Shown one piece after another: positions 32,502 to 45,093 of a DNA stretch of 64,000 bases (the first letter of the stretch is position 1; each line of letters starts with the position of its first letter). Origin of the DNA: Allantophomopsis cytisporea (lineage: Eukaryota; Ascomycota; Leotiomycetes; Phacidiales; Phacidiaceae); NCBI GenBank assembly GCA_024752435.1, contig CP103025.1:1302001-1366000 (forward strand), in the 5' to 3' direction. Made by a program: the position numbers and the translations under genes. The notes beneath the pieces are model-generated. The model did no database searches. It saw nothing but the letters and a program-made list of their open reading frames with translations, and was not told the DNA's origin.

Positions 32502-34585
32502 CTATGAGCTGCCCTGCGCAGACTTCTTCATCCTCTCCTCCGCCGCCCTCGCTCTCCGTTCCCTCTCAATGCGCATGCGCATCTCAGGCGTAAGCCCTTT
32601 CATCTCCTCCTCCCTCGCCTCCTGCGCAGTCTTCTGTTTCGCGCCGAGAGCCAACGCTCTTCCCCTCCCAGCAGCCTTACCCAACGGCACCGACTCACGA
32701 ACCTTCGGGCCCTCAAGCTTCAGTCTCTCTTCCTCTGTCTTCCGCCTGCTTTCTTCTTTGCTTGCCGCCTCTGCCTTCTCAGCTTGGTCTCTCTTCTCGG
32801 CATCGCCACGCGAAAGTGCAGCTGGTACACCAGCCGCTTCCCAGTCCCATTTGCTTTCGCCCAGCTCGGAGCGCGCTACGCGGAAGGCATCGCGTGTGGC
32901 ACGATCTCCAGCTAGTGTGAAGGCAGACTTACCGTCACCGTTCAGGATGGTGGGGTCTGCACCAGCCTTGATCAACAGTCCTGACACTAACGGTGCAGAA
33001 TTCTGGCTCGCTGCAAGGTGCAGACAAGTGGGCGAATGATGAACTTGCTGGGAGTCTTGGGCAAAGAATCGGAAGTTAGGCGAAAGGTCGTTCTTTGTTA
33101 GGTATGAAAGTAAGGCTGGTAACTTAGATCTTCGAATGAATGCCTGTAGTTGAGTTGTGTGTAATAAGGCCGTTTCCTCCTCCTCGGACCGTTTCGGCGC
33201 TGCGGGAGCAGCAGGCTTGTTGGCTTTTGCTGCTGCAGACTGCCGGGCTGCTTCTTCGGCGGCCTTTGCGGCGGCTTCGGCTTCTTCATCAACTTCGTGG
33301 ACCTTAACCCTAGTCAACTCTACAAACGAACGCATCAGCTCATTCTGAGTCGCTCGACGAGTACTGAACGGAAAGCCACGAAGTCGTGGGTCATTATTGC
33401 GAAGGACTTGGTCTTCATATGGGCCGAAAAGAGTCCTTCGGTTCGTACTTCCTGTTGCTCGGACAAACCAAAGCTCTGATGTTTCTATCATACCCTTCCA
33501 TTCGGTCAGGAGAGCTCGTACTTCGTCTATCAGAGCTTGCTCATTGTACCGACGAATACCTGCACCAGCCGAATGGGCAGCTCCCTTGGCGTTGTCATTG
33601 GATGACTGAGATCCTCCTTGCTTTCGACGGGTCGTATATCTGTGGAAAGTCTTGTGAGCGAGGACGGTCGCCTCCCGGTTCAAAGGAGTGTTGTTGTGTT
33701 TAGTCAATTTTGGGGTTAAAGAGACAACCATAGCAGCGAAATGACCACCACCAATCATGCACATGAAGATGTGGGGACCGCTGTAGGTGGATGGAAGAGG
33801 GACGCCATTATTGTTGTCGTTCAATTTTGGTGGAGGTTTAGGGTCGAGTTGCTTGTTGCGTAAAACTTCAAGGATATTCTTCTCGTCACTCAGATCTTGG
33901 TTTGAGAATATGGCGCGGTAGATGCCAAGAGATATGTTTGAAGGCAATACAGAAGTAGTAAACCAGAGGAGAGGTGCCTTTCCAGACCCTCGTTTTCGCT
34001 TCGTTGGAGTTTCAGCATCTTCTTCGTTTTCTAGTGCGGAGATCTTGGCTTGTTTTCGTAGTAGGGTCGTTAATGTCGTTTCTTTTCGGGATTCATCGTC
34101 ATCGTCATCGGAGTCATCGGAGTCGGAGCCTGAAAGACTCTCATCAAGATCTTTGCGCGTCAGTATACATAAAGACACCTGAAAAACTTATCAAATACGA
34201 ACCTCCTATAAGCCTTTCAAAGTCGTTTTCATTCACTGGCGGAAGCCCTCGAAGCCTTTGTTTTAAATTGTATCCATGGAAGTCGGATCTGATATGACTT
34301 CGTTGGTCTTCTACAGTCTGGAAAGTGGTGCCGCATAGAGAACAAGCTTTTGCACCGACAACCCCATCCTCAGAGAGTGTAGATACAGTCCTGGATCTCG
34401 AAGATGTCTGAAGAGAATCCTCTTCGGAGCTTGACAGCAGAGTAGAATCTCTTGGGTGTAAAGTTGTAAGGATATCTTGTGGGAGGTCATAGACTGTGCA
34501 AGTTAGCTTAAATCAATTTGATTCTGTATCATAAGAAATTACCATATAATGGGCGCCTTGTCAACTCCTCTTTTCGTTTCTCCAT
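32502..34585 (-). CDS. Vms1/ANKZF1-type peptidyl-tRNA hydrolase, apparent frameshift
   Basis: Vms1 releases stalled nascent chains from 60S ribosomes in ribosome quality control and binds Cdc48. Exons: 34585-34543, 34495-34203 and 34150-32502, about 660 aa. Exon 1 and the start of exon 2 give RPLYVYDLPQDIL, the family N-terminus. A C2H2 finger follows (CSLC, 12 residues, H, 5, H), then the VLRF1 core with GGHFAAMVV and RRKQGGSQSS, which contains the catalytic-type glutamine. Ankyrin-like repeats (TCLHLAASQNS, AGADPTI) and a C-terminal Cdc48-binding VIM (R-x5-AA-x2-R in RERRARAAEER) complete it. The YDLPQD frame and the zinc-finger frame differ by 2 nt: an extra CT in the CT run at about 34437-34442 breaks exon 2. 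No donor lies between, so this is a sequence error or a true lesion. The exon 2 donor GTTCGT is non-consensus. Confidence 0.88.
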
Positions 34586-35555
34586 CCTGTAGAATTGTGA
34601 GAAATGCTGTTTTTATTGAACCGACTCCATGACCAGCGAGCGTATGCGTCATGAAAGTATAAATTGGACGGAGCGGAGAATACTTGATGCGACACAGCCT
34701 GCCTCTTACTTGCGATAAGATACTCAGATTGGACCGGACCGACATATAATCCGGCATGACATCGATTGGATTGCGTGGATTTGCACTGGAATTGAAATTA
34801 GCTTCGAGGTCTTAAACTACATTACCTTTCCTTGTTGGTCTAAGTCGAGTCCAGTAGCTAACATAGAGCTAAAAGCTTCAGACCATTTTCAATCAGACTC
34901 CATGTGATAACGGTGATATGGATGATATAAATGGTATCTAGTCTAAGTACATTATTGACATTTATCGGGCTTAAAACTAATCTGTTTATTTAACTGGTAC
35001 TCTACGGCAAGTAGGATCTACTAATCCAAGTAGATAAACTCTACAAGACGACTACATACTTACCTTATGTGGTGTTATCGTTTAATATTGTTACCCGTCA
35101 ACACACAATTTCAGATTTACATCTACTTGGAGCCATATGGAACTCTGTTTATCACTTCATTGACACATATTACCTAAAAATACAGGCTTTTTAATGAGAC
35201 TTGTAAACTATAATATCCTACGGCCAATCACATGCCATGTCGTCCTCTGCCTGTGACACACAGTATTTGCCCAAGGTTTGTGGGGTAAGTAAGTCGTCAC
35301 TAACAACAAACATGGTGTTTCGTAACATGCGCAAATCGACTTCCGTCATCGTATTTATCCTTCGTTACCTTTAAATGTCCACCGCGCGTCCCCACTGCTT
35401 CCTACAACGGTCACCGACTTTTACACTCATCGATCAAGCTTGTTCTTAGCAGAGACGTTCGCAGTTTACAAAACTCTACAAAATTCTACATCAATCTCAA
35501 TACTCCAATCAATCTTTCTCGACCGTTGCTCGTGTTCGAGCTGAAGTCTTAAAGT
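34586..35555. promoter_or_regulatory. divergent promoter region, Vms1-type and HAM1-like genes
   Basis: A 970-bp head-to-head interval with no gene recognised. The part near 35400-35555 is pyrimidine-rich and abuts the HAM1-like start. Confidence 0.45.
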
Positions 35556-37856
35556 ATGTCATCATGCTTTGGCTCCCGCAAGAAATCCAGGTCCAATGGT
35601 GACACTCAGCCACTTCTTCCCCAGTATGAGGACGATACTTCATTGCAGCGAACCATTCACCAAAAACTCCATACATATCAGATGTGGAGGGCCTTGGCAA
35701 AAGGTTTCATGCCATCGACAGAACAACTCATCCTCAATCTAAGAACTCTGCTGGCTTCTGATGTGCTAAATCCAGAAACACAAGGCCTCAGCCCCAGTGG
35801 AAAGGCAGTACTGAAATTGACCAAACAATGGATTTCAGACTTTATTGAGTTGTTGAGAAGTAAGAACGACCGGGATCAGATTCAGGACTTTATATGGTTC
35901 ATAATACATGCACGCATGTCAATTGATGCTCCAGATCTCATCTCCAATGTGTCATCGACCAGAGCCAAAGCAGACGCAAGCGCAGGTTAGTCCATTCAAG
36001 CATAGATCATGCAAGGTGCACCCAGCTAATTCAAAATAGCGTATGAAAGTATTAAAACCGTTGGAAGCCTTCTTTTGACGAACTCGGATTTCCGCCTATT
36101 TCTTAGTGATCTTGGTACTATCGGGCGTCAGGTCTTTGCTGATACTGCCAATACTTTGTCAAATGTTGCAGAGAAAGCCGCGCAAAAAATCGAGCCTTCC
36201 GAGCATGAATCAGAAATTATAAAACATCCCGGAGGCGAGGAAGGTCCACCACCCACAACCGAGGACCTGGGCGAAGAAGTTAGAGAGATTGGAGACGTTA
36301 TCGCAGATGGTCTCAAGACAACCGGCAAAGAAGCAGGTTCCAGTTTACAGGAGAACATTACTGGTGATCAGAAGGAGACTTTGCTATTTCGCCTCAAGCA
36401 TGCTGTCACCAAACTACGAAAGCGTACTGACTATTCGGATTCTGTTGGTACTATCGGCCTCCTTATCAACAGATACGCAAAAGTATATTCCCGTGCTGCA
36501 GATCAGACGATTTCCACCATACAGGAGGACGTTGATACAAATGAAGCACTCGATAAAGCAATCAAGAATGCCTGGCTACTTCTAAGCTCCTTTGGTGATA
36601 AGGATCATTGGAAAGAACTGGAGAAACGCACCAACAAAGTCATGGAACATTCCCAGAAAGACCCTGAATTCGAAACCCTCATGGGTGAAGTAGCCGCATC
36701 AATCCAGAAGATGTTTACAGACCCCGACTTCTTTGAATCGGCTGGAAATACGTTGGATGATATCAAGGAGAAGTCAAAGGAAGTCGGCACACAATCACCT
36801 CTTCGACAGGATATTGACCGCCTGATTAAACAAGCTCATATTACATATGATTCGGTGGTCCATGATCACCATGTTTCCAATCTTTTGAAGACAACTGCAC
36901 GTCTTTGGGCGGTTCTTTCTCCGGGAAACTTGTCAACAAACCATGATCTCTTTACCGATACATACACCGTCTTCATCCCTCTCCTCATTCAGGCAATCCA
37001 ATACATACCTATTCCCCGCCTTGAAATATCCGTTCCAGAGATCGACTTACTTCTTGAGAATCTGATACTCGAACCCGGACGCACCATTAACAATACTTCC
37101 TTCCTGCCCTTCCGTCTCAAGCTTGAGACCTACAACGACCTCTCAATCCATAAGGCACGCTTCCGCACCGTCGCGACTACCAAGAATATAGTAAAAATCA
37201 AGATTCAGGGTTTGTCAATTCGTGCCGACGAAGTAGGCTTCTGGTTCCGCACGCGCAAGGGACTCTTCCGACTTGCCGACGAAGGAATCGCATCATTCGA
37301 GCTTGATGACCGCGGAATCGACATTGAAATCGAAGTGGAAGTGGGTAAAGAACGGCTGGAGAAGATGCTGAGTCTGCGTAATGTCAACGTTAAGATCCAT
37401 CATCTAAGCTACACGCTACGAAAGAGTAAATTTGCCTGTCTTGCCTGGATATTCAAGCCATTGGTTCGCCCTATCCTCCGCAAAGTTCTCGAGCACCAGC
37501 TCGCCACCGCTATCAGCGATGCGTTACATGCCGCGAACCGTGAGTTGGTGTTTGCACGCGAACGCCTGCGCGCTACTCGTATCAGCGACCCGCAAGACCT
37601 TAAGACATTCATCAAGGCTATCATCACCCGCCTCACTCCTGAAGATGACCCTGATCTTTACACGAACATCGGCGTCACGGGCACCTCTGGTGATCGCCGT
37701 GGCATTTTTGCTGGTAAGTACACGCCTGGTAGCGTGGTTAAGTTGTGGAATGAGGAGGCGGCGCAGGCGGGTGAGGTTGTCGATGATAATGATGCTGGTG
37801 GTTGGAGGAATGAGATTTTCGACGTGCAGGCTCGCGCTTTACAGCAGTATCTGTAG
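35556..37856 (+). CDS. HAM1-like protein (HAM1 N- and C-terminal domains)
   Basis: Two exons, 35556-35985 and 36040-37856 (2,247 nt, 748 aa), joined through a 54-nt intron with a GCTAAT branch site. The N-terminus MSSCFGSRKKS leads to QPLLPQYEDDTSLQRTIHQK and the helical HAM1-N region (STEQLILNLRTLLAS). The C-terminal half (from about residue 450) is a beta-rich lipid-binding-like domain with the family pattern LPFRLKLETYNDL and IKIQGLSIRADEVGFWF. This is a fungal family of uncertain biochemical role, sometimes compared with BPI/TULIP-type folds. No signal peptide or membrane span is seen, so it is probably cytosolic or membrane-peripheral. Intact. Arranged head-to-head with the Vms1-type gene. 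Confidence 0.88.
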
Positions 37857-38640
37857 CTGAGGATTCTCCTTGATTTTCCCTCTCGTTTGTAATTTCGATC
37901 TCTTGGTCTGGTGTTTGGAAGGAGGGCGTGGTTGGGGAAACAAATACGTGGGTGTGTCTCTAGAGTTTGGTATGATAATTATTACGATGCAAAGTTTGAT
38001 AGTATAATTGATGTATGTTACTCGAATATGAACTTGTTATTATTACCCTACCATATTACCCCAGCGACTATGTGTATTGGAGGCTACAGCATCTCTAATC
38101 GCGAAGTTAAGCTGATGTAGCATGAGATATTGTAGTACTCTCGACTGTGAACCACCAGTTCTGCATTGAAATTTAGACCAAGATGTACATTTTCCTAGCG
38201 GCGGCTGAAGTGGATCTTATAGGTAGAGACTTTAGGGTTTATTTTTCGCATCCATAAATTGCACACAACTCGCAGATTTTTGTGCGTACTTGTTTCCTTT
38301 ACTTACATTAAATTGACATGATTCATGGCTTTTCTCAACGCGCTTATTTCAAGTTATTTGTGTCAGTCCGAAATTTTAGGCATAAATTACAATCGAAGTC
38401 ACCTGAATCGACAACCTCGAGCCTAGTCCAGACGATAAAATGTGACCTCAAAGGCATGAAGCACATCTCGATATATTTATAAGGGACCCATGGATCTGAC
38501 TTCCTATAACACTGAAGGTTAAGAGAAGTTTTCAACTTGATAGTCTTGTTTACATTTAGAGTTTTCATTAATCGGCTGGACTTCGGCTATGACGAATATT
38601 GAATATAGTACGAATTAAGCTCGGAGCCAACAACTGAACA
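37857..38640. other. intergenic
   Basis: The 3' flank of the HAM1-like gene and 5' flank of tRNA-Pro. No gene is recognised. Confidence 0.5.
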
Positions 38641-38731
38641 GGTCCATTGGTCTAGTGGTATGATTCTCGCTTAGGGCTAACCTTAAGTCAACAATTGCGA
38701 GAGGCCCCGGATTCGAATTCCGGATGGACCC
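38641..38731 (+). tRNA. tRNA-Pro(AGG), intron-containing
   Basis: The acceptor stem is GGTCCAT/ATGGACC with discriminator C at 38731. The D arm is GTCT-AGTGGTA-TGAT, and the anticodon stem CTCGC/GCGAG closes loop TT-AGG-G..T. Anticodon AGG gives proline. A 19-nt intron interrupts the loop one base 3' of the anticodon. T arm CCGGA-TTCGAAT-TCCGG is perfect. A T-rich tract follows at 38735-38755. Confidence 0.95.
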
Positions 38732-39512
38732 ATTCTTTTGATCTTTTTTCCTTTTTGCTCATGAGCGGCATTTATCCTCTTCGCTTCGCCTCCCAAGAAC
38801 TCTTCTTACGGAGGCGTGGGAGGATAAGAAGAATCCTCAGGGTGAAAATAAGGGTGAATTTTTGCTGCTATCTTTGCTGGCAACTATCCCATTTAAGCGA
38901 GAGATCACAAGTACATTGACTATGTATGTATCATAATATTTACTTCCTATTTCTCCAGCAAATACTTCAACGTAACTTGAAATCAGCTTATGAGAATTTA
39001 GTGTATTTACAATGACAAACTCAAATTTCAAAAGAATCCATCCATTGGTTTTCACGTTAACATGGGGAGAGACATCTTGACTCTTATTCTTACTGCCTGC
39101 GCTATCCGCCCCACTTAAATGTGATAATTGGTAGCAAAGAGATAGATAGCATATAATTACAATCATTAAAGTTATAAAATCATTCTGAATCGTTCAGCAA
39201 TCCAGAGCTATGAATACTTTATTGAGATCTACAGACATATGAGAAGCCGTGTAGTTCGTTAATAAAGCTCTGTTTCTGTCAATACAAGATATCATACTAT
39301 ACTGTCAGTACCCGTTCTTCCCTCGCTTATGACTAACTCACACTCTCTTCACCCCACTTCATGCTCCTAAATATGTACTGTTTCTCGCTTTCTGTCGTCC
39401 CAATTTACCCCACATAGCACAAAAGAAAGAGCGTTCATGACACATATATTGCTGAACTCCATCAAGCCCCTGCGAGGGTATAGTACGGAATAGGAGCTCG
39501 AACGCCACCAAA
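38732..39512. other. intergenic between two tRNAs
   Basis: No gene is recognised. Base composition is AT-rich. Confidence 0.5.
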
Positions 39513-39620
39513 GGCACTTTGGCGGAGTGGTTAACGCGATGCCCTGCTATCTATTCGTTCTTCGATAGAAGCCGGTAGGCATTTCCCTCGGGAGCGTGTG
39601 TTCGAATCACACAGGTGTCG
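39513..39620 (+). tRNA. tRNA-Ser(GCU), intron-containing
   Basis: The acceptor stem GGCACTT pairs with AGGTGTC, including G-T pairs, with discriminator G at 39620. The anticodon stem ATGCC/GGCAT closes loop CT-GCT-A..A. Anticodon GCU gives serine. An intron of about 27 nt follows position 37. The long class II variable arm (TTCCCTCGGGAGC) confirms serine. T arm GTGTG-TTCGAAT-CACAC is perfect, and a T-rich terminator follows from 39625. Confidence 0.94.
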
Positions 39621-40838
39621 TATTCTTTTGTTTCTTTTTGTTTATTGTTGCTTTTGAATATTTGGCGATGATCATTGAAGCTGAATTCGTTTGCCTGGTG
39701 ATCCTTTTTGACATAGCTTACTTAGATCATTGATTTGGCATCAATTGCAAGGAAATGATGTTTTTGCCAAGCACCCAATGTTGAAGTCATTCGTCCTGCA
39801 CACAAATCATATACGTGGATGGTAGGTGGGTGATGTGACACAAGCATGAAGCTTCGGTCGAGAACGTATCCAACTGGCAAGGCCTATCGTCTGTAGCCAT
39901 TCTTCAAGTCAACCAAGTATGCTCCAGTGCTTGCCATCTTACATTCGTTAGAACTCGCAAATATTGATGAGTACTATAATGGTTTCGGTCTCCCTGTAGA
40001 CAGCTCTTGAAGGAAGGGTTCTTATATACTCTAGGCTGCGTTGAGCTCTGGCTAGTAGGTCTATGCTCTATGATTCTGCGCCGCAATATTTCACGCTCAC
40101 AATACAGCATGTTCATCATAAGTGATAGTTTACTGAGATTCACTAAAAATCAGGTCAACTGCTCTCAGAACAGTAATACAGAAGACGATAACGGTAATAT
40201 CTAAGGTGCATGTTAGTGATTATACCAAGTATACATGAATCTGACATCATTTTCATTACCTGCTGGGATTCAAATGGCTGAAGTACAACCCGAGACAATG
40301 TAGACATCTTGAGGTGAACGACCAATGGCCATATCAAAGAGTCCACTGACTTATTTTCCAATACTAGACCATTACTTCCACAGCGAACCATACGGAAATG
40401 TAAAAGTGGCTGTGACATTGGATACTACTTTAAGACCAAACAATTCAGAATGTGTAGCAGTCAATACCGTATGGTTTTCAATGACTATATAGCTCTCAGA
40501 AGTATTGTGTCAAAGGTAGTCTATCATAAAGATCCTGGTGAGTATTCAACTACTGAGATTACACCGACTTCGATCGTATCATGGTTAAGCCATATATTGA
40601 TCAATAGATTACCAAACGCTACTCCATTAGTAAGAAAGCTTTGTTATCTTAGCTATTGAAAAGAGAACACTAAGGAACTGGATCTGAGTCATTATATCAT
40701 GAAGATCAAATTCCCTGGCACTGACCATCCATTACCCCGCGTTAAATAGCCACTATCAAATGAAAGGCCGACCACCACTACCCAGAACAGACCCGCCCGA
40801 TTTCAATCGATGTCGTACTGTATGAAGTCAGTAGTGAT
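39621..40838. other. intergenic
   Basis: No gene is recognised. Open frames are under 90 codons and featureless. Confidence 0.5.
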
Positions 40839-41672
40839 TCACGCCCAAATCAGAAAAGAAGACCATATACTTGTATCCGAAGTAGACATCAGCTTCACCG
40901 AATTTGCCTTCGACATAGCATACCATACTCTTGAACACCATGCCGCAACGATCAAGTCTCTCTTGATCTCTTCAAGGTCATCTTCCAACTCAATCTCGGG
41001 CTGATTGCGGCCCTCGGACGTTACTTTCCCGTCATGCAATACCTTCTCACGGGCGACGGCTTTTCCACTCCCATCGGTCCAAATTCCATCTCTACATCTC
41101 AGCACAAGTTCTCTCCCGTAGCGGAGCTCCCATTTCGTGCCACGTAGTCCAACACTCGCTTTCAGTTCCCCGTTCCCGGGATACGTACTCTTCCGCTGCC
41201 CACAGATTTGGAATGTCGTAGAGTCCAGCGGTGGCCGGGTTAACTCATACAGTGGCTTATCAACTGCGTGGCGTGTACTTCCATCGGCGCGTTGAGTACC
41301 TGGTATAGAGCGAGATATCATAATCTGGGTTCCTCGTGACTGGAGCGTGAAGTTCAGGGAGTATAGAGCGGTAGCTGGTGGCGTGCTTGGGAATATAAGG
41401 TCCTTATCAATTACTATGGCTTTCGGGAAAGGCGCTGGAGATGCTGGTGGTGCTTGGTCGAGTATTGCTGGCCTTTCTGATGGGTTGGAATCTCTGGTTT
41501 CATTTAAACTCTCAAGCATGGATGTGTGAACTGATGGAGGTGTTGCTGATAGTGAACTGTTTTGGGATATTAACTCGTCAGTAGTGTGTGAACCATATGT
41601 TGGGGCTGCCTCTGCTGCTAAGGTAGATGCTCCATTGGCTTTGCTTGGCATTTTTGGATGCTGGTGCTTCAT
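40839..41672 (-). CDS. uncharacterised fungal protein, possible Tubby/LURP-like fold
   Basis: An intronless 277-codon frame starting with ATG at 41672. The first 90 residues are Ser/Thr/Pro/Ala-rich and likely disordered. Residues 90-200 look beta-rich with regularly spaced hydrophobic strands (ALYSLNFTLQSRGTQIMIS, FQICGQRK, KWELRYGRELVLRCRDGIW). This pattern resembles fungal proteins with Tubby-C/LURP-like barrels, but no defining motif is present and the comparison is inference. The C-terminus is helical and acidic (EIELEDDLEEIKRD). Secretion signals and membrane spans are absent. The frame, ATG and uniform composition favour a real gene. Confidence 0.65.
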   Translation of the reverse strand: MKHQHPKMPSKANGASTLAAEAAPTYGSHTTDELISQNSSLSATPPSVHTSMLESLNETRDSNPSERPAILDQAPPASPAPFPKAIVIDKDLIFPSTPPATALYSLNFTLQSRGTQIMISRSIPGTQRADGSTRHAVDKPLYELTRPPLDSTTFQICGQRKSTYPGNGELKASVGLRGTKWELRYGRELVLRCRDGIWTDGSGKAVAREKVLHDGKVTSEGRNQPEIELEDDLEEIKRDLIVAAWCSRVWYAMSKANSVKLMSTSDTSIWSSFLIWA

Positions 41673-43237
41673 GATTGATTAGAGAAGTTATCAGGAAATA
41701 GTCCTGAGATGTTAAAGTTGATCAACTGAGGTCAAGTGATAGTATTGACGTCAAAGGCTTTATAGGTAGAGAGGTAAGTGAACGCGAACAACGCTATCTC
41801 CAATAATTAGGAAAAGAATAACAAGCTAAGAGGCCTTGGCGAAGTTTTTTGCTGTTGTGTATTTGCTATATTGTATAAAGGTCCAAGATCTGAGTGACAT
41901 AAATTATTGCCTATGCTAACAATGACGCAAATGTCATGACCTCGGCCAGGTAATGGAAATCGAGCAGTTATAGTGCGCGGTTCGGCCCGGCGAGTACAAT
42001 CCTACCCGACCACTCCGATGCCAGAATAGATGCATGAGACCGTCCACTATTACAACCCCGAACAACAAATTGAGTATTTGGTACTCCAATTCTTAGGAGA
42101 GAGTCGGCTGACTATATCTAGCCATATTCTAGCTGTATTCCTGGTTGTGGTGTTTGTGTCTAGTCATAGATAACCTTTTGGAGTTGGTCATAGCGGAGGC
42201 TACTCTGTACCCATAAAAGCGCCCTCATGCTTCGAAATCTTGGCGCTGATCCTTGGATAAACCATGTTAGCCCGTTACCCAAAGTTATATGTGCTCGGAG
42301 AAATGTCATTGTGCTGAATTCTGCCATCGATCCAAAGGCTCTATGAGGACTGCCATCGTAAGGCTAAACAGAACAAGGATGGAAAGGGATGGGAAAAATA
42401 AATGATTAGCCTAAGATCGAAGAAAGAAGACAGTGATCCAAGAGGGCTACTGTTGATACTGCTGATACTCTGTGTTGGAAGTTGGAAGCATTCCTAGAGT
42501 TGAAGCAGGACATAAGGGAGATGATCTCAGGTTTAAGGGGGTTTGATATTGACTTCTTTGGGATTGGAAGCTTTCTTGACTTGAACATGTGTCTAGTTTG
42601 AAAACTTAAGTAAGATCTCGATGTATGTCAGGAGTCCTGGGGAGATCTGTTGAAACTGGCAATCTTTCAAAGACTCTCTTGCGTGATGTAAGATATTGAA
42701 AACAGCAAGGTAATCCTCCCTTTTGACATGCCTCCTACGAGCTCCATCATCATATGAAACCATATCTCTGAGATTTGTAGCTCTTCAGATTCTACATGTC
42801 TCGTACCATGCCGTTGATCTTTGATATAGGAGTCTCTTCGTCCTTAGCCAACTCTTGAGGTGCCAGCAGCGAAGCACGTTCTCTTCAACCTGATCTTGTC
42901 TGCCGAGTTGCTGACCCAATGAGTACAATAAGGGGTCAATTTTGTATTGGTTCACCAACATCAAAGAGGACGTAGAGTGGTTCATCGTCGTGTTCATCGT
43001 CTTTCATATTACTAGAAATGGGCATAGAATAGATATACTCCAACCAGCCACACTAGATCTCCCGTTATCAAGAATAGTATTGGTGATCCATTCTCTCACA
43101 AAAATTCGGGACGAACCCTCTTTAAAGGTTTAGCTCTCTTTCCTTGCGTCTTTTTCCATGTGACTCGCGTTTGCATGTAATTAACCACAAACCAGTCTGA
43201 AGCGGATAGGAAAGATATATACAAAGGCATTTATAAA
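41673..43237. other. intergenic
   Basis: No gene is recognised. It contains the upstream region of the 41672 gene and the 3' flank of the Pex11 homologue. Confidence 0.5.
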
Positions 43238-44074
43238 TTATTTCTGTACTCTATTCCAAATATCAATCGATGCCAAAACCGCGCTCGTAGCACTTCCTAT
43301 CCCAACTATCAACGGAGTAGTCTTTGCCCACCCAGTCTGAAATCCCGGAATGGTAAGATCGCAGAAATCTATAACCAAGCGGCGAATGATTGGTTCATAT
43401 TCCTTTCCCTTTGAGGCTTGCTTTTCTGGCGTTGAGATTGTCTGTTTCTCGAGGCTCTCCTCACCAGAGGCATCCTTCGCCCTCACCCCCTGCACTCCAA
43501 TAGCACTACTTTCTCTGGACATCTGCCACAGCTTAAAAAAGCCAGTAACAATAGAGCATAGAATGGAATAGAACCAGAATTTGTTGGCCTCCAGCATGTT
43601 CCTTGGCGCCCATGTTGTTTTCCATATACCCATAGCATCCATCTATATGACGAATAAGCGCTCCGAAATAGCAGATTTTACACGGGAGGAATGTTCAAGG
43701 GATAGAAAGCATACAATAGTAGTCGCCTCCAAGACCAGATACATTCCTAGACAACTCCATCTTCCAAACTCCAGCAGCGAAACCACACCGCCACCAGACG
43801 TAACTTTTCGAAAAGCCTCATTGGCTATTGAGAAGCAGTCAATAAATTTCAAATACCGAAAATATCGACGGCCTGAAGAGATTAACGACTATCCTCTCGC
43901 AAATTCACATGACTACTTACCAAGGCCGAGTTGTGTCCTAGCAATGATCCATGGCTGAGCATCTGCACTCGTTGACGCCAGAGAAGCGACAATCATACAC
44001 ATAGCCTGTAAAAACCGTAGAACCTTCTCCAACCCCGCATGATCATTGGTCAGTTTGGATATTCTCTTAAACAT
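43238..44074 (-). CDS. Pex11-family peroxisome proliferation protein
   Basis: Pex11 proteins remodel the peroxisomal membrane and promote elongation and division. Exons: 44074-43921, 43872-43715 and 43642-43238 (717 nt, 238 aa), all junctions in frame. The N-terminus KVLRFLQAMCM matches the amphipathic Pex11 helix region. The exon 1-2 junction gives TQLGLGRRYFRYLKFIDCF, the characteristic Pex11 segment. Hydrophobic segments follow in exon 2 (CLGMYLVLEATTI) and exon 3 (FWFYSILCSIVTGFF and a C-terminal TTPLIVGIGSATSAVLASI). The region between them is a variable charged loop. Length is typical for the family (about 230-260 aa). Fungi usually have several paralogues; which one this is cannot be told. 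Confidence 0.9.
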
Positions 44075-45093
44075 AATGACAATCTATGCATTGGAAGACG
44101 ATGAAAAGAAATCCAATTCTTCAGGAGGGAGAGGAAAATTTGATCTAAGCCCTATCTGTGGCATAGATGGGATGTTATCGCGCGGCGGAATTGCGTGCGA
44201 TGCGAAGCCGTCGCGCCACAATAGTTACACTTGATTTGTTCTATTTCTCTGTATGTACATAAAAAGGTACTTGATTCGTAGAAATCCTGGACGACATGCA
44301 ATCGATGACCTCGTTTGAGTTACTAGAATGGGAGAGTCATGTATTTCTTATTGGATTTGCAATCGTAGTCATCTGTCGGTCAGCATCACGTTTTCCGAGA
44401 AATTGTTCCCCGACGTTGCCCGGCCCAGCGACTCAAGGATGGGAGAGAGGGTGACTTCTCGAGTCATGACCGGACTATAAGATAATGCTCTTCGTCATTA
44501 TCTTTCATAACGGATAGTCTCGAAAGTCAAATAATCATATGAATGTTTATGGTTCTATTCCTATTGATAATTGTGAAGTTCAGAAAAATTGTATCACTAA
44601 ATAAATATACTGTCCTGGAGAATTTCGATTTTATGAATAAATGTGAATCTCAGAGCATTATAACTCTAAAAATCTACGGCGCTAAAATGATACACTGAAT
44701 GTAAACATTTTAAGGCTTAGATATCTGTATCGTTTATAACTATATACATTATTCATTGCCTTAAGTAAATGTACGACTCTCAGTCCATATATGCTTCGGA
44801 TTTCACTGTGCCTGTAACATTTAGGCTCACCGCCTCAGATTCTGCCGCCAGCATCACGAAGATGAGGTCACGATCCAGAGAAGGTGACATTTGTTTTCTG
44901 CATGACTATCGCATATCTATAATAGTAAACATCTTTCACCCTCCCAGAAACAGTGATAACCCTCCTCTATTTGTGAAAAGACCAAGGTTGTATGGGAAAT
45001 CTAAGTGATCAGACAAGCACAGTTACTCCAAGCACATCTCATCTTCCAGGATTGCCTTTGGTAAATCAGATCAAAGAACGTAAGGCTGTTCCC
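44075..45093. other. intergenic, AT-rich
   Basis: This lies between the starts of the Pex11 homologue and the 3' end of the Nudix gene. It is strongly AT-rich at 44500-44760. No gene is recognised. Confidence 0.5.
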
